Shown here: positions 28,084 through 36,904 of the stretch, in pieces
Position numbering within the stretch: the first letter of the stretch is position 1
Layout of the letters: every line of letters begins with the position of its first letter
Origin: Blautia sp. MSJ-9
GTDB taxonomy: Bacteria; Bacillota; Clostridia; Lachnospirales; Lachnospiraceae
Reading direction: 5' to 3'
Length of the DNA stretch: 64,000 bases
Assembly: GCF_018919065.1 (NCBI RefSeq)
Contig: NZ_JAHLQG010000003.1
Span: 62,001 to 126,000, forward strand
The notes under the pieces: generated by a model
What the model saw: only the letters and a program-made list of their open reading frames with translations
What the model was told of the DNA's origin: nothing
Database searches by the model: none
Made by a program: the position numbers and the translations under genes

Positions 28084-29073
28084 TTTATCCCGGTAAGTTG
28101 TTGCACGTTCTAATGTCCCAGCTTCCGGAAGTAAAGTTTTTACCGTCCCATATTCCTTTATTTCCTTACTGACATTATCCATAACAGGCTGCAACCGTTC
28201 TCTGCGTTCTTCCAGGCTGTGCAGATCTTTCTCGGCTTTTTCCGCACGCTTCTCAGCTTCCTCTTTATCTTTAACTGCCTGCTCCTTGTCATCTTTTAAA
28301 AGCTGGATATCCGCTCTTGCTTCCGCAATCTGTGCAGTCAGTCCTTCATTCTCAGCAGTGAGATATTCTTTCTCCCGTTCCAGTGCCTGTACTTCCTTTT
28401 TACGCTCTTTCTTCTTAAAATTATAAACATCCAGATGTTCCTCATGTGTCCCTTTCTGCTCCCATTCAATTCCATATTTCCGGGCAATCTCTGCAAATAC
28501 TTCTTTTTCATGATTAATCCACTGATTCAGCTCCGTATCGTGTTTGTTCCCACCTTGAAATCCCAAGCTTTTTAATGCCTGCTTCAGGGAAACCCTAGTA
28601 TCCATTCCTTTCCCTTTCCAACCAGTTACATAAGGGACAAAATCAATATGCAGATGCGGTGTAGCTTCATCCTGGTGCAGATAACAGCTAAATACATGAA
28701 GCGTTGGATTTCGTTGCTGGAAATTCTTTACATACTCATCCAGTACTTTTACCGCCAGGTCTCCTTCTGTCGTTCCCACAGCCATATCTTCTCGATTTCC
28801 AATCTGAAAAATTACTTCGTGGAACAGCTTTTCCTGCTTTCCCTGACGGATTTTTTCATAGTAGTTTGTAATCTGCCTGTCCTTTCTTTTCCCTACATTG
28901 TACCGTTTCACAGAATCATCAAACAATTCTTTATATACTTCTTTCAGATTTTCATTCTGGTAACAGATATTCAGGTGTACTCTGTCCGGATCTACATTTT
29001 CAGCTATAAAATCCCGTCTGTTATGAGCCAGGGAACCAGCTCCAATCATGCCGCTGATCGTTCTTTTCATCAT
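28069..29073 (-). CDS. MobV-type relaxase (Pre/Mob family), C-terminally truncated
   Basis: About 334 residues from an ATG behind GGTGAGGAG. The N-terminus (MMKRTISGMIGAGSLAHNRR, later DRVHLNICYQNENL) and the catalytic region with the HxDE/HLH-type metal motif (YLHQDEATPHLHIDFVPY) identify a MobV/Pre relaxase that nicks at oriT for mobilisation. A long coiled coil (~235-305) follows. Related proteins continue past KIKPLF for tens of residues; here it ends at DKKIKA, joined to a TnpV fragment, so the C-terminal tail is lost. The catalytic domain is intact. No coupling protein or type IV secretion genes are present, so it could only be mobilised by a helper. Confidence 0.85.
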   Translation of the reverse strand: MMKRTISGMIGAGSLAHNRRDFIAENVDPDRVHLNICYQNENLKEVYKELFDDSVKRYNVGKRKDRQITNYYEKIRQGKQEKLFHEVIFQIGNREDMAVGTTEGDLAVKVLDEYVKNFQQRNPTLHVFSCYLHQDEATPHLHIDFVPYVTGWKGKGMDTRVSLKQALKSLGFQGGNKHDTELNQWINHEKEVFAEIARKYGIEWEQKGTHEEHLDVYNFKKKERKKEVQALEREKEYLTAENEGLTAQIAEARADIQLLKDDKEQAVKDKEEAEKRAEKAEKDLHSLEERRERLQPVMDNVSKEIKEYGTVKTLLPEAGTLERATTYRDKKIKA

Positions 29074-29085
29074 TATGCTCCTCAC

Positions 29086-29505
29086 CTCTCTTTCTAAAAG
29101 ACGTGCCAGATATGGAACATAATTTGTATTTCCGCCAATTATGGCGATTATAAGAAATCTTCGCCGGATACGGCGTTTTTGTTACTTTTGTCAAAAGTAA
29201 CGCAAAAGCACTTTCGACAGCCGTACCGTCCATCAAAAGTACCCTTGCGCCCTACCGGAGGACGTCTGTTCTGCACCGACTGAAGCGGAGCGGAGACCAT
29301 TATTCCTTCCGTTAGTCGGATTACTTCTGCGTTACTCACTTAACTAATCTATTACTGTATTCTTGCCCGGATATATTCTAGGTCATCACAATACGGTGTT
29401 CCTACAAGATACCATTGTCTTGCCTTCGGCTATATCCTTCCCACTACCGGGTGGATTCGGGACTTTAACCCGTTAGAAACGTGCGCCGCTAGGTGCACAT
29501 GAAAA
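29086..29505. other. oriT-like intergenic region upstream of relaxase
   Basis: About 420 bp without a credible gene. Inverted repeats include CTTTTGTCAAAAG (29176-29188) and TTGCGTTACTTTTG-like arms near 29196-29210, plus GTGCGCC/GGTGCAC near 29481-29499. MobV relaxases normally nick just upstream of their own gene, so an oriT is expected here. Short reading frames occur but have no ribosome sites. Confidence 0.45.
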
Positions 29506-29552
29506 AAAGGCCTTACCAAATTGATTTCACTCAATTCAGTAAGACCTTTTTG
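29506..29552 (+). terminator. Terminator at right end of island A
   Basis: AAAGGCCTTAC pairs with GTAAGACCTTT, with inner TTGA/TCAA pairing, and is followed by TTTGTTGG. It mirrors the one at 22955-23006. Confidence 0.7.
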
Positions 29553-29615
29553 TTGGTTTCACACATATTACCTGATAACCACAAGATTCCGGATAAATAA
29601 TGCCAAAATCTCTTG

Positions 29616-29634
29616 TGTTATCATTTTGTTATCA
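29616..29634. repeat. Arm-type direct repeats (TGTTATCA x2)
   Basis: TGTTATCA at 29616 and 29627, same octamer and 11-bp period as at the left end of island A. Confidence 0.55.
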
Positions 29635-29692
29635 AATAGAACTTTATCTACTCGGAAACGCCCTGTTTATAAGGCTTTCCAGAAATTTTTAA

Positions 29693-29705
29693 TTATTCAA
29701 ACTCG
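29693..29705. other. att-like core 2 (island A / island B junction)
   Basis: TTATTCAAACTCG, identical to core 3 and one base different from the guaA 3' end. Arm repeats flank it on both sides (29616-29634 and 29807-29825). Confidence 0.7.
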
Positions 29706-29806
29706 GCTCCGTCGTGTCAAAACTTAACGGAATTAATTAAGGTTTTACTTGCAATATGCCTTGTTTTTATTTCTATTACATAATTTCCATTGGCTTTCTG
29801 ATAAAC

Positions 29807-29825
29807 TGTTGCCAGAGTGTTGCCA
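29807..29825. repeat. Arm-type direct repeats (TGTTGCC x2)
   Basis: TGTTGCC at 29807 and 29818 with an 11-bp period, matching the pair at 23055-23073. The rest of 29706-29941 holds no recognisable gene. Confidence 0.5.
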
Positions 29826-29941
29826 TGAAGTTATTATAGCAAAGGATCATAGAAAAGCAAAGACATCTTTTCTTCATACCTTTAATGCGTTTGATATACT
29901 TACCGCTTCCTACACATATTCCATAATACATCTTTTTGCTT

Positions 29942-31264
29942 TTACAGATTCTCTTTTCTTTTTATAATTATTTTTTCACCCGAAGAAAAATATACCCGGG
30001 GATATTCATTTCCAAATCCGTGTCCTGCTGCCGAATATGCTATATATCCCTCATCAACCAACGAAATATCATTCAACTCAAGCGAAATAACAGAACTATA
30101 ATTAGAATAATTCATCTTGCTAATATTCAACAAATATTCTTTAATTTTTATACCCTTATTGTAATAAAGCAACTTACAAATACCATCCATGCCAACCTGA
30201 AAATCTGTTATCTGAATTTGTTTTATATTTTGATCACTATGAAGTGATTTCACAAAAATATTAGAGATGGGAATGATATCTCTTAACATATGGGTAATAA
30301 TCGCTGCATCTTTATATGTCAGTTCATCTGGTTTACTACATGCAATTATCTTCTTACTATATTCATCATATAACAATTGACTTACAAACTCATTAGAAAG
30401 AAGTTCATATTCTTCCCTGTTCAATATTTTACGCTGTAACTCCAAATACTCAATACACTTCTGAATAGAAATCCTTTTTCCCATTTCTTCAAAAGTGGCT
30501 TCTTCCATTAATTTATGTATTGGCTCTAATGTTATTACATTGTCATAATCTTCTTTGTTCAAATAAATTTGAACCTCTCCACGCTGATATTGTCCGCGAA
30601 AACCGATATTATCCCCTTTCAATGTCATCCAAAGCACCTTAGAGAATAAGTATACATCAGAAGGTTTAAAATCTAAATCCAGGTCCGTTTGTACTCTCTC
30701 TAATTCTGGGGGCATTATTTTATATGGTCCTACTCTTTCATTTAATCCCGTAAGTCTTTCCTCTCCTATACCCCAACACAATCCAAAATCAGACAAAACC
30801 AATTTCCCATTTAAAACTAAAATGTTTTCCGGTTTAATATCTCTATGCGCCTTGTCCCTTTCATGTATACTTTGTATAATTCGTGCAAGTTGTAACATTT
30901 CTAATATTTTAGAATATATATTACGTTTCCGATTAAGTTTGTATGGTTTAGCCTTAGGCATTAAATACCATGCTTCATCCTTAGTTTGAGGTACAACATG
31001 AGGACACTGTTTATCAATAACCTCCATAATCCCCTCAATACCTTTTAACGCGTTTAACGCGATTATCTCATTTTTAAACCTATTATAACGTTTTTCTTTA
31101 TCTACCCCACCATACTCAAAAAATTTTGCTACTATAGGAAACTCGAACCCTTCATCCCCTTCAAATTCCACATCATATACCGCTCCATTACCACCACTTC
31201 CAATATTTCTTTCACTTCTAAAAAAGCTATACAACTCCCCTTTATACTTTTTTCTACCATTCAT
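29942..31264 (-). CDS. Hanks-type Ser/Thr protein kinase with unknown C-terminal domain
   Basis: 440 residues from ATG 31264, which overlaps the upstream gene's last codons by 11 nt; longer starts would overlap more without a ribosome site. The kinase core is complete: glycine loop IGSGGNGAVY (21-30), Lys47 in VAKFFE, catalytic HRDIKPEN (140-147), metal-binding DFG (159-161) and a PPE in the APE position (185-187). There is no membrane helix or PASTA repeat, so it is not the housekeeping PrkC type. About 150 C-terminal residues (from ~290) form an unassigned globular domain. It is coupled to the 1236-residue protein. Inference: a stand-alone regulatory or defence kinase whose partner is the large protein. 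Confidence 0.88.
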   Translation of the reverse strand: MNGRKKYKGELYSFFRSERNIGSGGNGAVYDVEFEGDEGFEFPIVAKFFEYGGVDKEKRYNRFKNEIIALNALKGIEGIMEVIDKQCPHVVPQTKDEAWYLMPKAKPYKLNRKRNIYSKILEMLQLARIIQSIHERDKAHRDIKPENILVLNGKLVLSDFGLCWGIGEERLTGLNERVGPYKIMPPELERVQTDLDLDFKPSDVYLFSKVLWMTLKGDNIGFRGQYQRGEVQIYLNKEDYDNVITLEPIHKLMEEATFEEMGKRISIQKCIEYLELQRKILNREEYELLSNEFVSQLLYDEYSKKIIACSKPDELTYKDAAIITHMLRDIIPISNIFVKSLHSDQNIKQIQITDFQVGMDGICKLLYYNKGIKIKEYLLNISKMNYSNYSSVISLELNDISLVDEGYIAYSAAGHGFGNEYPRVYFSSGEKIIIKRKENL

Positions 31265-34200
31265 CTTCTGCACGCTTTCTTTCAAAATCCGCTTCACGTT
31301 TGTAAATGTCACTTAAAGTAAAATAAATTTCTGCAGTTCTTGGATATTGCTCTTGCAATCCTTCAGCATTCTTTTTGTACCTATGATGCAAAATCAATTC
31401 TGATTTTCCTGCATCAACAGTATGAACACCTCGTTTGTTTTCTTCTGCTACTACATAGGAAGTCTTCAATGAGTCAGAATGATATTCTTCAATAATCTTT
31501 CGTACAGCTTCACATGGACTATAGCCATCTTCACCAATTGGCGAATATGCCAGTAATCGTCCTACCAAATTTCCAAATAACCTCTCTTGCTTTTGACTGA
31601 CCAACAATTCTTTAAACTTTTCTATCCAGTTTTTCAGATTTTCATATGATACTTTCCCATCTTTCTCTGTCGGGCAAAACTTTGCTTTGTCAAATCCCGA
31701 ATACATTTTGTTTGCTAATTCTCTCTTTTTCTTATCGCTAGGATCATCATCATCCGCTTTATAAATAATTCTAACCAATTGAGCATAGAACGTCGGATCA
31801 TTCTTCATAATTTTTTGCATGCATTTCATTTGTTCCCATTCAAGCACATTTCTGCACATCCATTCTAATGTTGCTAATTCAGCACATTTTTCATCATCCA
31901 TAATGAAAGCTTCTTGTAGTTCTTTCAAAATCTCCTCAAGGTAATAATCTGTCATAGAACTAGCCACATCGCCCTTCAAATTGGAGATTGCAAATATAGC
32001 ATTATATAATTCCTGAAATGATATTTTATCCCTTATATCATACAATAATTCTAAATACGTATGGAGTGAACCATATTTTTTACATTCATCCAACGCCCAC
32101 ATAAATACTTTATGCTCCGCTTTATCCGATATCCTTAGTCTTATATTTCTGCTCCAATACATTTTCTTTATTTCTTCATCTTCTTTAGCAATAAGTGCGT
32201 TGTCATCATCCTCTATAAATTCTAAGGTAATTAAATTCATTAAAAGATTTTTATTATTGGATAGTTTTTTAACCATTCCTATAACTTCATTTAAATCTAC
32301 TGATCCATTTCTATGTAGATATCTTACATAGTCATATACATCTTTCCCTTCTTCATCTAATTCCATAAGTAAAATGAATAATTTCTCATTAAACAATCCA
32401 TCACAATAAAACTGTGCTAGAACTTCGCCCAATATGCTATGTTCTTCTTTCACAGCTAATTTGATCAACTTTTCCAGAGAATACTTCTTTTCTTTAAACT
32501 CTTTGAATCTTGTTTTTATCTCTTCCTCTCTTAATATATGATTCTTCTCACGCAAATCCTTACATTCTTCTCGACTAAAAGGCACTGGATGTAATAGAGG
32601 AAACTCATATACAGGTGAAAAAATATATAAATATTCATAGACTTTATCAGACAACACAATTTCATTCATTGTGCTTTCATATTTACACAACATCTCTTCG
32701 GATATGCTCCAATCAGCATCGTGATAATACCTATGTCTATAGATCTCGTACCTCATTTCATTTTTTATTTTAATTTTCTCCTCATCACACATTTCTCTGC
32801 AATTGAGAATCAATTTTTTAAACACTTCATTTTGAATCGTCACATCATACGACTTTATATGCTGAATTATTTTATTCCATTTTTCTGCATCCGTACATGC
32901 TGAATCAACACACATCATTAAATATTCGATATACGTTTTATTTACTTCGTGAACGTATAGTTCCTCGTGCTCATCTATCTTTCTATATTTAGGTGTGTTC
33001 AACGTTGAACATATCGAGTTTGTCCCTTGTGGCAATTTAGACGCAATAACATCCCATGCATTTGGATAATTCTCAATTGCCTTTCTTGCCAACTCAATTT
33101 TTTTATCAACAGACAATGCACTTTCATTTATCCACGCACAAAATACTACATCCAAGACTCCTTTAGGACTATTGCTTATGCTATACTTCAAGTTATATGA
33201 ATCTACTTTCCATAACCACTCCAATGCCCGTACAACATATTTCTTTTGCTGAACTAGTTGCTCTACTGCCCACAAAACATTAGTATAATAATGTCTGCTT
33301 GTCATAAAGTCCCCGTCATTTGCTTCAAACAACTCCAGCAATCCCTGTGGCTGTTTCAATTCATCTTCCAACTTTCTTAAAACGCTCTCAGGCGAAGCTT
33401 CGCATAACTCTGTTAAATATTGCGAAATATATCCCCATCTTTCTTTACTTGTAATAGTATCAAGTACTCTTGATACTATATTGTCAATTTGCTTCTGATT
33501 CTCTTCATGACCTCTATAGTACGCACGCATTATAAGAGTTCGAATCATCCCCTTTTTTAAGGTTGGTGACCACTCTGGTTTTTCTGCATAAATACTTGCC
33601 TCAAAATGTTTTTCAAAAGGGTAATCAAAAATAGGCTCTGATTCAATCAAAACCTCATAGAATAATAATATAAATTTACTCCATAACTCATCAGTAATAT
33701 AAATATCTAGTTCTTCCCATGCATCCTCTACACTAGCAAGCTGCAAATTGCTCCCTCTATAACTGGTATTAGTTACAACGAATGGATTTTCTCTATGCAA
33801 GTATGTCTCCAGTTCCTTCTTACATTCAATATATGTCTTGCCAGATAATTCTTCAAAAACCAACACATCTCCTGTTGCTTCAGTCCACTCACCACACAGT
33901 AATGCAGTCATAACTACATCAGAATGCCCCTCTACCCAGTCTGGTTTACTATACATTGCTCCATTAAAAAGTTTTTTCTTTAATGGCACATATAAACCAT
34001 GGGTGTTATCTACGATGTTATATGCTTCATTGTAATCTATCCCAATCTCTTCCAACGCATTTATAATGTTTCTTTTTGTTCTTTTTCTTAATACCACTTT
34101 ATCTCTCGTATAGCATGGTTCATCTTCACCGTATACAAAAATATTAGTATTATTTGGAATGGCCACAATTTTCTCCGCATAAAAAAATGGGACCAATATA

Positions 34201-34964
34201 TTACCCGATACATTTGCTTTTTGTAATTTATTCCATTCTTCTTCCGACTTAATTATAAGAGTAACTCTATCTGAATTCTTCTGTCTTAATTCATTTAAAA
34301 GTCGATAGGTTGTCTCCTCTCTAGATTTCCCAACAACATATATCCTCTCATCATTTATAACACTTTGAAATCTTGATTCGAATTGTTCATCATCAAGTTT
34401 AAAAAAATCTAACCCCATCCCTTTATACTTTGACTCTCTTCTAATCTGGATATCAATGTCAGTAATTGAATAGGATAACACTTTTTCTTCTTTTAAATCT
34501 GCTATTTGATTTAATACCAACTCTAATTTTGATTCTAACGCAAAAAAATATTTTTCTATCTCCTTTTTCAAATCTCCCAAAAAAATTTCCAATGTCTTAT
34601 CTGGATCATTTTCTTCTAAATAGTTTATAATAACTTGAATAAAATGATGAATATATGTTTCCGCTTCCATTGCCGGAATTTCATAACGAACCATCAAATC
34701 ATATAATTCTCTATGCAATAGCTGAGGAAATTCATATCCTCTCTTATCTTTTAATTTTTTCGCCATTTGCTTCAAATTATCTTTTGAAAATACCAAAAAC
34801 AGATCCTGTTCAAACATGGTTAACGTATCAGGATTATTTACACAAAAAGAACCAGTACTAACAAACAATTCTTGCCATTTATAATTTTCCTTCACATCTT
34901 CTATTTTTGTCTTGACACCATCTAATAATAAATCAATTGTTGTATCTTTCAATTTTTCATTCAT
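31254..34964 (-). CDS. Very large helical protein of unknown function, partner of the kinase
   Basis: 1236 residues, no signal peptide or membrane helix. Residues ~1-160 form a helical N-terminal domain (QELFVSTGSFCVNNP, PAMEAETYIHHFIQVIINY). A mixed alpha/beta part (~200-420) follows with IYVVGKSREETTYRLLNEL at 208-226, in a position where STAND-type NTPases have a P-loop, but no canonical GxxxxGK[ST] is present. Residues ~450-1150 look like an alpha-solenoid. The layout recalls large sensor proteins of anti-phage systems, but I do not recognise a named family. It is the first gene of a coupled pair with the kinase and is strongly AT-rich. Confidence 0.75.
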   Translation of the reverse strand: MNEKLKDTTIDLLLDGVKTKIEDVKENYKWQELFVSTGSFCVNNPDTLTMFEQDLFLVFSKDNLKQMAKKLKDKRGYEFPQLLHRELYDLMVRYEIPAMEAETYIHHFIQVIINYLEENDPDKTLEIFLGDLKKEIEKYFFALESKLELVLNQIADLKEEKVLSYSITDIDIQIRRESKYKGMGLDFFKLDDEQFESRFQSVINDERIYVVGKSREETTYRLLNELRQKNSDRVTLIIKSEEEWNKLQKANVSGNILVPFFYAEKIVAIPNNTNIFVYGEDEPCYTRDKVVLRKRTKRNIINALEEIGIDYNEAYNIVDNTHGLYVPLKKKLFNGAMYSKPDWVEGHSDVVMTALLCGEWTEATGDVLVFEELSGKTYIECKKELETYLHRENPFVVTNTSYRGSNLQLASVEDAWEELDIYITDELWSKFILLFYEVLIESEPIFDYPFEKHFEASIYAEKPEWSPTLKKGMIRTLIMRAYYRGHEENQKQIDNIVSRVLDTITSKERWGYISQYLTELCEASPESVLRKLEDELKQPQGLLELFEANDGDFMTSRHYYTNVLWAVEQLVQQKKYVVRALEWLWKVDSYNLKYSISNSPKGVLDVVFCAWINESALSVDKKIELARKAIENYPNAWDVIASKLPQGTNSICSTLNTPKYRKIDEHEELYVHEVNKTYIEYLMMCVDSACTDAEKWNKIIQHIKSYDVTIQNEVFKKLILNCREMCDEEKIKIKNEMRYEIYRHRYYHDADWSISEEMLCKYESTMNEIVLSDKVYEYLYIFSPVYEFPLLHPVPFSREECKDLREKNHILREEEIKTRFKEFKEKKYSLEKLIKLAVKEEHSILGEVLAQFYCDGLFNEKLFILLMELDEEGKDVYDYVRYLHRNGSVDLNEVIGMVKKLSNNKNLLMNLITLEFIEDDDNALIAKEDEEIKKMYWSRNIRLRISDKAEHKVFMWALDECKKYGSLHTYLELLYDIRDKISFQELYNAIFAISNLKGDVASSMTDYYLEEILKELQEAFIMDDEKCAELATLEWMCRNVLEWEQMKCMQKIMKNDPTFYAQLVRIIYKADDDDPSDKKKRELANKMYSGFDKAKFCPTEKDGKVSYENLKNWIEKFKELLVSQKQERLFGNLVGRLLAYSPIGEDGYSPCEAVRKIIEEYHSDSLKTSYVVAEENKRGVHTVDAGKSELILHHRYKKNAEGLQEQYPRTAEIYFTLSDIYKREADFERKRAEDEW

Positions 34965-35012
34965 AGTCTAAATCCCTTTCTTAACTATTTACATATATCA
35001 AAATAGTAGCCT

Positions 35013-35714
35013 TTAAGAGATGTCATCAATTTCAATCATATCTTCCCCGTTCTGATCCTTTACCGAGAAATCACCTTTAAAAAACCACTTATACGCACGT
35101 TCTGCAATGATCTTAGTTTCCACCAAATCCAATCCACCACCAACGATAGCACCTACTCCCGGAAGAAGCTTTCCCAAATTGACAATTCCCTTCGTTCCAA
35201 ATTTCGTAATAAACCTAAATCCTACTTTTTGATTTATTTTCGTTAAAACTTTACCCGGAATTTTCTTAATAAGTCCATTTGTAAATTTTACTCCGATTTT
35301 TATACCGGCTTGCTTTAATAAGCCATTAACTGCGACGCCAGCTAAACAAGCATATATGAAGGTTTGTGTCTGATCACTATCTAATTCATAATCTGCCATA
35401 TATGCAACACAGGCAATCATCCTCATTTGTACATATATCACACTCCCAACGTTAGCCGGGATAGCGACTGGCATTGTAATAAAACCTCCAAATCCAGTTA
35501 CTACTCCTGAAGTTGTGCATTTTGCAATTTGATTTTTTAACATTGCTCTGCATGCTTCTTCTGTCGTTCTATGTTTTTTCAAATAATCATTAGCCAGTTC
35601 CTCAACACTGGGACTAACTTTTGGTATTCCATTTAAACATTTTTCATAACAAGAATCCAAAAGCTTCATAATATCTTCTTCTGTCATTACTGGCTTCTTT
35701 TCTTTACTGTTCAT
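35013..35714 (-). CDS. EcsC-family protein
   Basis: 233 residues. The pattern CTTSGVVTGFGGFITMPVAI with a following glycine/alanine-rich amphipathic stretch and LLPGVGAIVGGGLDLVETK near the C-terminus is that of the EcsC domain, a poorly understood family often near membranes. Hydrophobic segments at ~75-105 and ~185-205 could insert into or associate with the membrane. It lies 17 bp after the lipoprotein gene and ~48 bp before the large protein in transcription order, so it probably belongs to the same unit. Confidence 0.8.
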   Translation of the reverse strand: MNSKEKKPVMTEEDIMKLLDSCYEKCLNGIPKVSPSVEELANDYLKKHRTTEEACRAMLKNQIAKCTTSGVVTGFGGFITMPVAIPANVGSVIYVQMRMIACVAYMADYELDSDQTQTFIYACLAGVAVNGLLKQAGIKIGVKFTNGLIKKIPGKVLTKINQKVGFRFITKFGTKGIVNLGKLLPGVGAIVGGGLDLVETKIIAERAYKWFFKGDFSVKDQNGEDMIEIDDIS

Positions 35715-35731
35715 ACAACTTCCTCATATCT

Positions 35732-36904
35732 CTAATAACTCATGACTGTTACCGGAATATCTTTATACACAGGAGCACAACGTGATTGTATGTTTGCCAC
35801 CACATTATCAATCACGTCTTTAGAAAAACCTCTCCCCCTGACATCCAAAACTATCTCCTGTGTTGATCCTGCAGGCAAATTATTAGCCCTACTGGTTACT
35901 TGTCTTTCCAATTCCCTATATAATTCACTTCTGCTATTTGAGGATGCAAGGTTATAATTCTTCACTTCAATCGCTTTAATAGATCCATCTGCATTTTTTA
36001 CAACAACATCCGGGCGTGTTGCCCCTTTTGTCGCAGATGAAACTTCAACACCGTCCAAATAGGAAATCTGTTCTTCTGCCCCTTTTGTTCGTTCAAGAAC
36101 TTTTAATTCCGATTCTCTTGGTGTCGGATTGCTTCTTGCAGATTTAGCCAAAGAAACGGTTTCAGATACTCCACCAGAAACAACACCAACAATAGCTCCC
36201 CATTTAAAGCTTTCACTACCGGCAAGTGCGGCTGCCTTAAGGGTCTCCTCAACATTTTTAGTTTCTATGCCAGTTACAATTGCTGTCCCAGCAGTACTAA
36301 TTACTCCTGATGATAATGCGAACGTTGCGCCAGTTTTTGCAGATGTTGCAAAAACCATACTTACCGCAGCTGGAGCTCCAACACCCCCTGAAGCAACCGA
36401 GACCGTAGCACAAACCAAAATTACTCCCGTACCTATTGCAACATTCTTGATTACCTGTTCATATGTATCATCATATTTTTCAAAAGTTTTTGTCGTTGTC
36501 TGCCCATCATCCCCAAGGGTGAATACATATCTCGTCCCATCATATTGAGCATCCAACTCCGACAACGTATAACCAAAATATATATTTTCTTGAGAATTGT
36601 ATTCAACTTCTTCTAAATACTCCTTAGAAATGTATATCGCATCAACACTCTCAACAATATAATCTTCACTGGCTAACTGTTCAGTTATTCCTGCATAAAC
36701 CTCATCTTCAACATACTGAAGCAAATTTTCATCACTTAAATCAGAAAAAGTTTCCGGATTAATGTCTAAATCTATATCGTCTATGGAAGTTACATCTTCC
36801 ACAATTTTAGAGTCATTCTTATTACTGTCCTCATTTTTCATTCCAGAATTACAGGCTGTAAGAAATAAAGTTGATGCCATCAATAGAGCAATTAATCTTT
36901 TCAT
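35732..36904 (-). CDS. Lipoprotein with glycine-rich hydrophobic centre and nuclease-like C-terminus
   Basis: 390 residues. A lipobox (LFLTAC, Cys18) marks a lipoprotein. Residues ~20-145 are acidic and hydrophilic. Residues ~150-250 are glycine/alanine-rich and hydrophobic (IGTGVILVCATVSVASGGVG), like pore- or translocation-associated regions of polymorphic toxins. The C-terminal ~95 residues contain RPDVVVKNADGSIKAIEVKN, a D...ExK arrangement typical of PD-(D/E)xK nuclease folds, followed by a conserved-looking RELERQVTSRANNLPAGS. The architecture suggests a surface-anchored toxin-like protein; catalytic activity is inferred, not shown. Its start overlaps the stop of the surface-protein gene by one base (position 36904). 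No obvious immunity gene is seen unless EcsC or the neighbours serve. Confidence 0.68.
   Translation of the reverse strand: MKRLIALLMASTLFLTACNSGMKNEDSNKNDSKIVEDVTSIDDIDLDINPETFSDLSDENLLQYVEDEVYAGITEQLASEDYIVESVDAIYISKEYLEEVEYNSQENIYFGYTLSELDAQYDGTRYVFTLGDDGQTTTKTFEKYDDTYEQVIKNVAIGTGVILVCATVSVASGGVGAPAAVSMVFATSAKTGATFALSSGVISTAGTAIVTGIETKNVEETLKAAALAGSESFKWGAIVGVVSGGVSETVSLAKSARSNPTPRESELKVLERTKGAEEQISYLDGVEVSSATKGATRPDVVVKNADGSIKAIEVKNYNLASSNSRSELYRELERQVTSRANNLPAGSTQEIVLDVRGRGFSKDVIDNVVANIQSRCAPVYKDIPVTVMSY

Noticed and set aside
28078-28092. Simple frameshift in the relaxase at the A7 tract
   Set aside because: The sequence read in the other frame matches TnpV, not the expected relaxase tail, so a deletion joint fits better than a slipped base.
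29148-29339. 63-codon minus-strand frame upstream of the relaxase
   Set aside because: No ribosome site, low-complexity match to common oriT-region sequence, and it lies where oriT is expected.
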